Source: Desulfogranum japonicum DSM 18378
GTDB lineage: Bacteria > Desulfobacterota > Desulfobulbia > Desulfobulbales > Desulfobulbaceae
Length of the DNA: 64,000 nucleotides
Direction of reading: 5' to 3'
Assembly (NCBI RefSeq): GCF_000429945.1
Contig: NZ_AUCV01000018.1
Location: 1-64,000, forward strand
A program made the position numbers and the translations under genes. This document shows positions 48,983 to 57,447 of the stretch, one piece after another; the first letter of the stretch is position 1, and each line of letters opens with the position of its first letter. The notes beneath the pieces are model-generated. The model did no database searches, was not told the origin of the DNA, and saw only the letters and a program-made list of their open reading frames with translations.

Positions 48983-49130
48983 TTAGGAGTCTGTTGGAAA
49001 ATTGCTTTTTTTCTCAGCTTAAGGCATTTTCAAAAAATCAAGCACAGCCATGTCATTGATATTGCGAGCATCGACTTGCTGAATACAACACAAATATGGA
49101 AAAAAAGAGCTTTCTCCGACAGACTCCTAA
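48983..49130. mobile_element. 148-bp MITE-like element
   Basis: Inverted termini TTAGGAGTCTGTTGGAAAAT...TTTTTTTC and, at the other end, GAAAAAAAG...CTTTCTCCGACAGACTCCTAA: about 30 bp with a few mismatches. No coding capacity. Only one copy in the window. Confidence 0.55.
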
Positions 49131-49431
49131 GCATACATTTGGTTTATCACACCAAAAATCTAGAAAAAAGTGAATTTTCGAAAGAACCACTTTGTGTCCA
49201 TGGAAAAGAGGAAAACAACTCATCTGAAAAGCCTATCGGAGAACCTATATACCCGTGATCAAATACGCAGCACCCGCTTAGAACCACTGAACCATAAGAA
49301 TATTTTCACAGCTTGGCGAACGGTTACCTATATTTTCAGGATGCGTGACCACCTGAGTCAATACGATAAGAGATAGAGCAGCAGCTAATTCTTGTAGATG
49401 CATTTTTGCTGATATAGAATAATTCTGCAGT

Positions 49432-49596
49432 TAAGGGTCACGGAAAAAAGAAAATATCCCATCCTGCTTGTCTCTCAACTCGGTAACTTCGGCGTGTCAA
49501 TGGCTCAATACGGCCAGTATGGAACCATTGACGCAACGACCTTACCAAACCGATATCCTACGCAATTTTTGGATATTTATTATTTTCCGCGCCCCC
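49432..49596 (+). mobile_element. Family A MITE-like element, full copy
   Basis: Starts TTAAGGGTCACGG and ends TTTTCCGCGCCCC, with central hairpin arms around GTCAATGGCTCAATACGGCC. It ends just before the chemoreceptor gene. The 49131-49431 stretch before it shows no gene. Confidence 0.75.
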
Positions 49597-49666
49597 AAGT
49601 AAGATGTATGAGTTTGTACAGACGTGCAATACTATTCACAGATTCCAGACACGAAGGAAAAAGAAG

Positions 49667-51385
49667 GTGAAAATTTCGGATATATCAATCAAATGGAAAG
49701 TACTGCTGATCGTTCTCCTTGGAGCAGTTGTTGTAGCCACAATTCTCACGGTCGAGCGAGTAGCAGACATGCGCAACGATGCCGTAAGCAACATAGTGGA
49801 TAAAAGCAAAGCCACTGTTCTTATGGCAGAGGCAACCAGGACAGAAATGGCAAAAAAGCTGGAACTTGGCCTGATTAAACCCTTTACTGAAATACCGGCA
49901 GATAAACTCATCGAAGCGGTACCGGTGGTTACAGCCATGCAGACCGCAGCGATAAATGCCAAACAATCTGGGTATACCTTTCGTGTGCCCAAGGTGCAAC
50001 CACGAAATCCTGCAAATAAACCCACTCAAGCCGAGTTAGAGTACCTCCAGAATATCAAAAACAATAACCTGGATGACCTGGTAGTCATAACAAAAAACGA
50101 GGTCCGTTACCTGAAGCCCATAAAACTCACGCAGGACTGCCTTTTCTGCCATGGCGATCCACAAGGTGCAAAGGATCCCACCGGAGGGACCAAGGAAGGC
50201 TGGCAAGCAGGGGAAATACATGGGGCGTTTGAAATTATCAGCTCCCTTGACCAGGTCAACAAACAGATTAACAAAACCAAGCTGTCCATGATTGGCTGGA
50301 CAATAGGTATCGTCGGGGTCATCGCAGCTTTTGCATGGTACCTGCTCCAATCATCAATTATCAGGCCACTTCAGCGAGTCTCTCAAAACATCAGTACTAT
50401 TGCAGCAGGAGATCTTACCCAAGACATTCCCAAAAGAGGGAACGATGAAATCGGCCAGATGATTTCCAGTATAGACCATATGTCTACACAGCTCCGTTCT
50501 ATGATACGAAACATAGCAGAATCATCGGCAACCCTCCATGAAGAAGCAAATCTCCTGGGAACGTCATCCGCAAACATAAAGCATGTTACCCAGGATTTGA
50601 ATGATCGCTCAACCTCTGTTGCCGCTGCGGCAGAAGAGATGAGCGCCAACATGAACAGTGTGGCAGCAGCTACGGAAGAAGCCTCTACGAATATTTCCCT
50701 AGTCGCCACATCAACGGAAGAAATGGCTTCCACAATCAGAGAAATAGCTCAAAAAACTGAGCAAACCCAGACAATCACGCGCCGTGCGGTCAGTCAGGCA
50801 GAAACAGCTTCAAGCCATGTTGATCAGCTTGGGGCAGCTGCCACCGAAATCGGTGTGGTTACACAAACCATAACTGAAATCTCTGAACAGACTAATCTAC
50901 TTGCGCTGAATGCCACCATTGAGGCCGCCAGAGCTGGGGAAGCAGGAAAAGGCTTTGCTGTAGTTGCCAATGAAATCAAGGAGTTGGCGAAACAGGCTGC
51001 AGATGCAACCCAGGAAATAAAAAACCGTATTAACGACATCCAAAGCCGAACCAATTCAACAGTGGTGGAAATCCAGGGAATCACCCAGGTTATTGATGAG
51101 GTCAACAGTATTGTAGTTATGGTTGCCTCGGCAGTGGAAGAACAGAACGTTACCACCAGTGAAATTGCAGAAAATATATCCCAGGCCACCATTGGCATTC
51201 AGGAAGTCACTGAAAATGTATCTCAAAGCTCAACAGTGGCTGTGGAAGTAGCCCATGACATCAGCAAGGTTAGCAGTGAAGCGGTTGAAATTGCGCAGCA
51301 ATCACAGGCTCTCAGCGAGAGGGCACGTGAACTTGAAACACTCTCTGAACAATTGAAGTCAATGGTTCGTACCTTTACGATTTGA
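49667..51385 (+). CDS. Methyl-accepting chemotaxis protein with Tll0287-like heme domain
   Basis: A 572-residue chemoreceptor: membrane segment about 10-29, periplasmic Tll0287-like domain about 35-190 with the c-type heme motif CLFCH at 158-162, second membrane segment about 208-230, HAMP about 232-285 and a cytosolic MA signalling domain to the end, with the conserved hairpin tip [20 protein letters not shown]. It would report a redox or gas signal to CheA. No pentapeptide tether (NWETF-like) is seen. The GTG at 49667 is chosen (GAAGGAAAAAGAAG upstream); an ATG at 49604 next to the MITE has no ribosome site. Confidence 0.9.
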   Translation: MKISDISIKWKVLLIVLLGAVVVATILTVERVADMRNDAVSNIVDKSKATVLMAEATRTEMAKKLELGLIKPFTEIPADKLIEAVPVVTAMQTAAINAKQSGYTFRVPKVQPRNPANKPTQAELEYLQNIKNNNLDDLVVITKNEVRYLKPIKLTQDCLFCHGDPQGAKDPTGGTKEGWQAGEIHGAFEIISSLDQVNKQINKTKLSMIGWTIGIVGVIAAFAWYLLQSSIIRPLQRVSQNISTIAAGDLTQDIPKRGNDEIGQMISSIDHMSTQLRSMIRNIAESSATLHEEANLLGTSSANIKHVTQDLNDRSTSVAAAAEEMSANMNSVAAATEEASTNISLVATSTEEMASTIREIAQKTEQTQTITRRAVSQAETASSHVDQLGAAATEIGVVTQTITEISEQTNLLALNATIEAARAGEAGKGFAVVANEIKELAKQAADATQEIKNRINDIQSRTNSTVVEIQGITQVIDEVNSIVVMVASAVEEQNVTTSEIAENISQATIGIQEVTENVSQSSTVAVEVAHDISKVSSEAVEIAQQSQALSERARELETLSEQLKSMVRTFTI

Positions 51386-51412
51386 TCGTAAATTCCCCCT
51401 AACACCTTTGGC

Positions 51413-51453
51413 AAATGCCGTCCGGGAAATATAGCATTTCCCGGACGGCATTT
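51413..51453. terminator. Bidirectional terminator between chemoreceptor and YitT genes
   Basis: An 18-bp perfect inverted repeat AAATGCCGTCCGGGAAAT / ATTTCCCGGACGGCATTT, 5-nt loop, between convergent genes. Confidence 0.75.
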
Positions 51454-51498
51454 CACTGGGATTATATTAGAAGTTACAACATGTTAAGCAACTGAAGC

Positions 51499-52374
51499 TC
51501 AATAAATTTTCCTTTTCCCCAGTCCTGAACCTATCACATTAAAAGAGTTCTCCACAATGAAGAGAGCGTTGGGATCAAGGGTAAACACCCTCTCTTCCAA
51601 TCTCTTTATCTGCAAATTATTGGTCACTGTCATCAGCATTTTCTTATCTTTGCCGGAATACGCCCCCTGGGCATTGATTATAGTAACCCCCTGTTTCAGC
51701 TCATTAATAATGATATCTGCAATGGCACGCCCATAGTCACTGAGAATATAGACAACCTTGCGCTGGTTAAAAAGGGTCAGTACGTATTCCATGGCTGTGG
51801 TAGAAATAAAGGTAAGGATTAGAGATGCCACAACCAGATCTATTTCGTAGAGAGTCAAGGTAAAGGAAAAGAGCAGCGCATTATAGAAAAAATAGAATTT
51901 GCCGATGCCAAGATTGAATTTCTGATTCAAAATAACAGCTACAATATCCAGCCCGCCTCCAGAGCCAACCGAGCGGAGAATAATCCCGCTGCCTGCGCCA
52001 CAGATTATTCCTCCGACAATGGCTGCATACAACTGCTGTTGCACCTGAAGGTCATAGTGAATGCATTCAGATGCAAGTGTCACCACACCGACAGCGTACA
52101 GACTGTAAAGAAAAAACCTCCTGGAGACAAAAAGATATCCCATAATCATTACAGGAATATTCATTAACAGGTAGAGCATGCCAGGTGAAAGACAACTGGT
52201 CTGATAGGAAATGAGCAACGCCGTACCAAACAACCCACCCATGATAAAACTATGGTGAACGAGCACGGCTTTAGCGCCAAAGGCAAAAATTATCGACCCA
52301 CTGGTGATCAGGATCAGATTCCAAATAATATTTTTGAAGGTCTCAGTGCTTACCATGAAATATCCATCCAACAT
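51499..52374 (-). CDS. YitT family membrane protein
   Basis: A 291-residue protein with five or six membrane helices (about 15-185, GSGGGLDIVAVILNQKF near 138) and a soluble C-terminal DUF2179 domain (about 205-285, with GVTIINAQGAYSGKDKKMLM), the standard YitT layout. Function is not established; some relatives bind or are regulated by small ligands through DUF2179. The start is ATG 52374, which abuts a family-B repeat; an ATG six codons downstream is also possible. Confidence 0.88.
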   Translation of the reverse strand: MLDGYFMVSTETFKNIIWNLILITSGSIIFAFGAKAVLVHHSFIMGGLFGTALLISYQTSCLSPGMLYLLMNIPVMIMGYLFVSRRFFLYSLYAVGVVTLASECIHYDLQVQQQLYAAIVGGIICGAGSGIILRSVGSGGGLDIVAVILNQKFNLGIGKFYFFYNALLFSFTLTLYEIDLVVASLILTFISTTAMEYVLTLFNQRKVVYILSDYGRAIADIIINELKQGVTIINAQGAYSGKDKKMLMTVTNNLQIKRLEERVFTLDPNALFIVENSFNVIGSGLGKRKIY

Positions 52375-52482
52375 AACTTCTCACAGTGCACCTGATCTTT
52401 CTACGATCAGCCCGGATTACGTTTGAAAAAATACGCTGCACCAGCCTACTGTGAAAAACTCAGGCACCCTGTAACCAGTTAC
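52374..52482. repeat. Family B repeat, full copy (inverted)
   Basis: AACTTCTCACAGTGCACCTG followed by the ATCTTTCTACGATCAG module, ending GGCACCCTGTAACCAGTTAC. It starts at the YitT initiation codon. Confidence 0.7.
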
Positions 52483-52494
52483 AAATACAGGAAA

Positions 52495-52540
52495 GTTGTT
52501 GGATGGTAACTCCTCCTAGGGGGAGTTACCATCCAACAAC
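52495..52540. repeat. 46-bp nearly perfect palindrome
   Basis: GTTGTTGGATGGTAACTCC (52495-52513) pairs exactly with its complement at 52522-52540. The 8-base centre can also pair in part. There is no T run on either side. Confidence 0.7.
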
Positions 52541-52670
52541 ATAGCCGAAAAGTTTGTGCAGGAAAAACTCCTGCTCTATTTCAATGATAGAAAGTATACT
52601 GTAACCATGTTCCCATTACCTAGAGCATTTATGCAATAATAATTTTCTTAAACAGAACATTTTAAGTAAC

Positions 52671-52827
52671 TGCTCACAGACACTCCACGGAGTCTCCCGC
52701 TGATCGCTTCCCTCTTTGAACCATTGCGATTTCACGAAGAGATAGGCTAACGATGTCTACGTTTGCCTGCTCAAAATCGAGCTTGCACAAATATGAAACG
52801 CCTGTGGTCAGTTACAGTTCGGCAGAG
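52671..52827. repeat. Family C repeat
   Basis: Starts TAACTGCTCACAGACACTCC and ends GAAACGCCTGTGGTCAGTTACAG, about 157 bp, homologous along its length to 33446-33640. The rest of 52541-52938 holds no gene. Confidence 0.6.
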
Positions 52828-52938
52828 AGTGAAACCAAGAAGATACAACCCCATGATGAGTTACCGTTTTACCTGGCAGTGGCCAGCGGATGGACAACCG
52901 TAGACAACAACATCCGTGAAGGAGTGTCCCCCATGTCT

Positions 52939-53613
52939 TCATCCCTGCTTCTGCCATGCCGTTTGAAAAACATGCACCTGCTTCCGGCGTAGTTGCAGGA
53001 TGACATCACCCAGCCAGAAGACAGCAGCACCGAAAACTCCTCCGAAATGGGATTCGACAATGGGGATGCTGATATTACCGGGATGCAGGGAAGCAAACAG
53101 GACGTGTCCTGTATACATTTCATACCCCACTTTTCCAATCAGCACTGCCAGACTGGACAGGGACACTGCTAAAAGCGTAACAGCGGCTCCCGCATGTCTC
53201 CTCTGGACAATACCCTGCTCCAGCCAATCCCGAACCATCAGTAACATAAGCCCATGGGCAAGTCCAGACAAGCCGCAATACCCCACCTGGGAAATCAACG
53301 GCGAACAGGCTGTTGCCACGAGTAAACTTCCAAGCCAGCAACAAAGCAGTCCGGTTATCTTGCTGGCACAGGATACTCCTTTCCACTGCAGCCAGAGTAT
53401 GGTTGTAGCCACTGCATCCATAATCAGATGATACCAGCTGACATGAACCAGGGGATGGGTGAACACTCGCCACCACTCTCCCTGCATCACCTTATCAATG
53501 GAGAAAATCAGTTCACTTGATCGACCGGGGACCAGGAGGTGCTGGTTACATACCAGCAACACCCCGATCCACATCAGCATGATCACATGGGAGAGACGCT
53601 GTCTTCGAAACAT
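52939..53613 (-). CDS. rrtA: Rhombosortase (rhomboid-type intramembrane protease)
   Basis: A 224-residue membrane protein with about six helices. Rhomboid features: GEWWRVFTHPLVHVSWYHL near 46-64, the catalytic serine in GLSGLAHG near 114-121 and the catalytic histidine in ESHFGGVFGA near 188-197. The short length and the GEWWR-x-x-T-x-x-L-V-H-x-S-W pattern match the rhombosortase subfamily, which cleaves GlyGly-CTERM tails of exported proteins. It is encoded three bases after the stop of a VIT-VWA protein gene on the same strand, the probable substrate. Classification as rhombosortase rather than another small rhomboid is by recognition of the motifs. Confidence 0.82.
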   Translation of the reverse strand: MFRRQRLSHVIMLMWIGVLLVCNQHLLVPGRSSELIFSIDKVMQGEWWRVFTHPLVHVSWYHLIMDAVATTILWLQWKGVSCASKITGLLCCWLGSLLVATACSPLISQVGYCGLSGLAHGLMLLMVRDWLEQGIVQRRHAGAAVTLLAVSLSSLAVLIGKVGYEMYTGHVLFASLHPGNISIPIVESHFGGVFGAAVFWLGDVILQLRRKQVHVFQTAWQKQG

Positions 53614-53616
53614 GGA

Positions 53617-55674
53617 TCACACGCTCCTGTTGTACCCGCCGGAACGCCGTACAATCCATCCACATACCAGCAGCAGGACAATCATCCAGGGGCCCACCGG
53701 ACCACTGCCAACTCCGGGAGAAGGTAATCCCTTAAACATGCCGCCTGATCCATCCTGGTCAGCACGATATGAACGTACCGGTTGTGCCTCCCTTGTTTCC
53801 ATGGCCTGCCGTTCTCTCTGTACTCGTGCACTGTTTTTCCGTTCAAGCCCCAGATTTTCCATTTCCTGTTCATCCAACACCAGCATGGACGTGTAATCAG
53901 TAACCAGGGAGTATTCCTTGCCGATACCGACAATTTCCTGAACTAACGCATCGGTCTCTCCAATGTTACGGATAGTTTCCATATTCTGTTCAATTCTGGC
54001 CAGGGCCCACAGACGTTCAATCTCCGGATTGTCCGTATCACTGTCCGGAAGAATGGTCTCACATGTCCACTCCTGTTTCTCCCCGGAGACCTTGGCATCC
54101 AGGGTTATCTGCACAGGACCAGGGCTGGTGTATTTGCCGAACACGACAAGCTGCTGCCCCCGGTATAACGAACCAATATCCGTAGGAGTCAGGTCTGTCA
54201 TCCCTCCTCCTTTGAAGTTGATATGTGCATCGTGGAGAGCCTGGTAAAACACCTTGTTTTTCGCCTGAAGTATTCGCCCATAAATATCATCCCGAGGGCT
54301 TATGTCCATGGCAAAACCTCCTGATGCCTTTGCCAGACCTTCGAGCAACGGCCTATTACTGCTGTTTCCCATAATAAACGTGAACAACCGCACATCCTGC
54401 TCATCCACAAGCTTGAGGAATTCTGCCTGAGCAGTAGGCCCGACATTTGCCACCCCGTCGGTAACCAGGACAATGGCTGTGGTACGCTCATCATCCATTC
54501 TGCGTAATCCGCTTTTCAAACCATCATACAAAGCTGTTCCACCCTCAGCAGTCACCCCTTTCAGCTGGGAGATCGTCTGCTGCACGTTTCCCTCACTGGC
54601 CTCGATGAACCCACTGGTCAATTCATGCACCCTGTTATTGAAAGTCACCACACGAAAACGATCAGCAGCAGACATTTTGCTTAACACCTTGCCGACACCA
54701 TCAGCCAGGGTTGTTAGCTTGTCTCCTGACATGCTGCCAGATCGATCCAGTATAAATACCCAGTCAGTACCTTCGGTAATTTCAGCCAGGGAAGCTGCAG
54801 GGGTTATGGTGAGCATAAACGTACCAGCAGCAGCACCAGCCTGCCTGTAGGGAACCAGTTCCACCCTGCCGGGGACAGTATCGTCAAGTCGATAATAAAA
54901 AACTATGTCTTCAGAAAGCCTTGCCCCCTCTTTGGAATCTATCCGTGCATGATACACCGTTCCATTACCATGCTCTTCGCCGACGTCGACTGGCAGCTGT
55001 TCAACCAATGCCTGCTGCATATATCCAGGTAGACGGACGTCCTTTACAGGGTGCGCAGATTTGAATACCAGGTCAAAACTGAACTCCTCGTCCACCTGGT
55101 CATCCACACTCCAGAACGCCAGGCGCTCTTCATCCGTGCCACCTTCCTGCAGAGGGTAGACATACCGGCCAATATTCAAGTCAATTCGAAGCGGTTGGTA
55201 ATAAACCAGCCGCACCCGGGTATCCTGCCCTGCCCTTACAGGATAAACTGCTACATCAAAGGTTTTATAGTCGTCTTTTTCAGCCAGAGCAGTGTCTTTC
55301 CCTGCACTTTTCTGCTGTTGATAGATATCCTGGGCTTTCTTTTTTTCCAGGACCTCGCCAATGACCTCCTTACCGTCTATCCATAGACTCAGCTCAGAAA
55401 GGCTTGCCTCTCTGGGCAAGGGAAAGGAATAGACAGCCTCCAAATCCTGTTCAGCCTGACTGGTGAAAATCTGGTCAACTTCTGTTCTGGCATACCCATT
55501 ATTGAGCACTACAGATACGGCATGTTTTTTTATGGAAATCTGATCGGCCCCACCATTTTTAGGTTTAAGGAGACCAGCTGCCTGAGATTTTCCAAAAACC
55601 CCCAGGACCAGCACAATAATCAACCCTGTCATCAGGGCCGAGACCCACGAATTGTTTTTTGCATCACGTTGCAT
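53617..55674 (-). CDS. VIT and VWA domain surface protein, probable rhombosortase substrate
   Basis: A 685-residue exported protein: N-terminal signal or anchor (about 12-32), a VIT (vault/inter-alpha-trypsin) domain about 40-165 and a VWA domain about 300-470 with an intact MIDAS motif DRSGSMSG at 310-317. The C-terminus is a Gly/Pro/Ser linker (SPGVGSGPVG), a hydrophobic helix (PWMIVLLLVCGWIV) and basic residues (RRSGG). This tail is like a GlyGly-CTERM sorting signal and the adjacent gene is a rhombosortase. VIT-VWA proteins bind metal-dependent protein partners. The ATG at 55674 follows AAGGAGG. Confidence 0.85.
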   Translation of the reverse strand: MQRDAKNNSWVSALMTGLIIVLVLGVFGKSQAAGLLKPKNGGADQISIKKHAVSVVLNNGYARTEVDQIFTSQAEQDLEAVYSFPLPREASLSELSLWIDGKEVIGEVLEKKKAQDIYQQQKSAGKDTALAEKDDYKTFDVAVYPVRAGQDTRVRLVYYQPLRIDLNIGRYVYPLQEGGTDEERLAFWSVDDQVDEEFSFDLVFKSAHPVKDVRLPGYMQQALVEQLPVDVGEEHGNGTVYHARIDSKEGARLSEDIVFYYRLDDTVPGRVELVPYRQAGAAAGTFMLTITPAASLAEITEGTDWVFILDRSGSMSGDKLTTLADGVGKVLSKMSAADRFRVVTFNNRVHELTSGFIEASEGNVQQTISQLKGVTAEGGTALYDGLKSGLRRMDDERTTAIVLVTDGVANVGPTAQAEFLKLVDEQDVRLFTFIMGNSSNRPLLEGLAKASGGFAMDISPRDDIYGRILQAKNKVFYQALHDAHINFKGGGMTDLTPTDIGSLYRGQQLVVFGKYTSPGPVQITLDAKVSGEKQEWTCETILPDSDTDNPEIERLWALARIEQNMETIRNIGETDALVQEIVGIGKEYSLVTDYTSMLVLDEQEMENLGLERKNSARVQRERQAMETREAQPVRSYRADQDGSGGMFKGLPSPGVGSGPVGPWMIVLLLVCGWIVRRSGGYNRSV

Positions 55675-55867
55675 AGTACAACCTCCTTTTTGTATTGCTC
55701 ATGTCTTCACAGACGGTTGTTGTACTTAAGGCAGCAATCATGCCATTTATTTACACAGCGTAACCCATTAATTTTAAATGATTTGCTCAAAAAAACACCT
55801 ATGGACAAATTTATACCGGATGCATTTTACGATCAGGAGATGTACAATTTAGGAACAGGCAACATAT

Positions 55868-55949
55868 ACGTATTGAGCCATTGACGCGACGACGTTACCG
55901 AGTTGAGAGACAAGCAAGATTGGATACTTTATTTTTTCCGTGACCCTAA
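55868..55949 (-). mobile_element. Family A MITE-like repeat, half copy
   Basis: TATTGAGCCATTGACGCGAC through GACAAGCAAGATTGGATACT to CCGTGACCCTAAA. It carries one arm of the central hairpin and one terminus. It ends 15 bases before the sigma-54 activator start codon. Confidence 0.65.
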
Positions 55950-55963
55950 ACACTGGAAAATAC

Positions 55964-57424
55964 ATGGAAGCACAGGAACGGGAACAGCTCAGCAAAATCA
56001 GAGACGCCATCTTTGCCAATCCTTTTGGTTCAAGACGCCTTGCCATAGATCTCTCCTTAACCGGATTATCAGCTTCAGATCCACTCCCGAAAATTACCGC
56101 CAAACTCACTGAAGATGTCAAAGCCATTGTTGATCGCATCGCTGCCAGACAACATAGCATTCGCAAGCCCTTAAACGATACAGATCTACAACTGTTTGCC
56201 TATGGAGCGCTCTTCTATATCTTTCACCTGTTTGTCCCCTGCTTTGACCAACACATTCAACAACAGGTTAAAGCAGGCGATGACTGCTGCCAGGTACCAT
56301 TTGCCCGTGATGCCCTGGGGCTGCTACAATCCTATGGTTTTTCCGAAAAATTGTGCCTGCGCTACTTTGCACTCTTTTTTCAGATGCGAAGAGCTTATTT
56401 CTTTATCAACAAGATTGTAGGAAAAAGTGATTGTATTCAGCAACTTAGGAGGTCCCTGTGGCATAACATCTTTACCAGCGAAATACAGCTGTATGAACAG
56501 TACCTATGGAATCGCATGGATGATTTTTCCACCATGCTCCTCGGCCAGACCGGTACAGGGAAAGGTCTGGCAGCTGCAGCCATAGGCCGATCCGGATATA
56601 TCCCCTTTAACTCCAGACATTCAAAATTCACAGAAAGCTTTACCCAGGCCTTTGTATCCATCAACCTGTCACAGTTTCCTGAACAGATCATTGAATCAGA
56701 ACTGTTTGGCCACCAGAAAGGTGCTTTTACCGGTGCTGTGGACCAACACAAAGGAGTGTTCAGCCTTTGCAGTCCCTGTGGAGCCATTTTTCTCGATGAA
56801 ATCGGTGACGTAACTCTACCGGTTCAGGTAAAGCTTCTGCGTGTTCTCCAGGAACGAACTTTTACTCCTGTGGGCAGTCATCAAGCGCAAAAATTTCCTG
56901 GACGGGTGATTGCTGCTACCAATCACTCCCTGGACAAGCTCAGGCAAGAAGGAAAGTTTCGAGATGATTTTTATTATCGCCTCTGTTCAGATGTCATTGA
57001 AGTACCGAGTCTGCGAATGCGTTTGGATCAAAATCCCAATGAGCTGGAAGAACTTCTGGATGTGGTCTTGAAACGAATATTTGGCGAAAAGCCTGATGAA
57101 CTGGCTGCCAAGGTGTTGCAATACATCGGTAAACATCAGCCACCTCACTATAACTGGCCCGGCAACATCCGGGAACTGGAACAGTGTACCAGACAGATTA
57201 TCCTTAACAACCGCTACCATTGGCAACACGCTTTACCAACCACGGAAGTGGAGCAGATAAACCACGGCTGCTCCCAAGGTTCCTTGAGTGCCCAGGAATT
57301 ACTCTCTATGTATTGCAGGCTGCTATATAAACAACATGGCTCGTATGAAGCTGTAGGACGTATAAGCGAACTGGACAGAAGGACAGTAAAAAAATACATC
57401 CAGCTGGGAGAGGATCAACAGTAG
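55964..57424 (+). CDS. Sigma-54-dependent transcriptional activator without a receiver domain
   Basis: A 486-residue protein. The first 190 residues form a mostly helical domain I do not recognise; it is not a receiver, PAS or GAF domain. The AAA+ domain (about 190-430) has Walker A GQTGTGKG, the sigma-54-contacting GAFTGA loop near 253-258, Walker B AIFLDEIGD near 274 and an arginine-rich sensor region (NWPGNIRELEQ). A short Fis-type helix-turn-helix ends the protein (EAVGRISELDRRTVKKYI). It should activate sigma-54 promoters on a signal taken by the N-terminal domain. The ATG at 55964 is chosen; the in-frame GTG upstream lies inside the MITE end. Confidence 0.88.
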   Translation: MEAQEREQLSKIRDAIFANPFGSRRLAIDLSLTGLSASDPLPKITAKLTEDVKAIVDRIAARQHSIRKPLNDTDLQLFAYGALFYIFHLFVPCFDQHIQQQVKAGDDCCQVPFARDALGLLQSYGFSEKLCLRYFALFFQMRRAYFFINKIVGKSDCIQQLRRSLWHNIFTSEIQLYEQYLWNRMDDFSTMLLGQTGTGKGLAAAAIGRSGYIPFNSRHSKFTESFTQAFVSINLSQFPEQIIESELFGHQKGAFTGAVDQHKGVFSLCSPCGAIFLDEIGDVTLPVQVKLLRVLQERTFTPVGSHQAQKFPGRVIAATNHSLDKLRQEGKFRDDFYYRLCSDVIEVPSLRMRLDQNPNELEELLDVVLKRIFGEKPDELAAKVLQYIGKHQPPHYNWPGNIRELEQCTRQIILNNRYHWQHALPTTEVEQINHGCSQGSLSAQELLSMYCRLLYKQHGSYEAVGRISELDRRTVKKYIQLGEDQQ

Positions 57425-57447
57425 CCAAGCGTTAATTCAGCGCAAGC

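Noticed and set aside
55700-55740. Sigma-54 promoter upstream of the VIT-VWA gene (TGGCATGATTGC)
   Set aside because: The GG and GC elements are two bases too close for a -24/-12 promoter.
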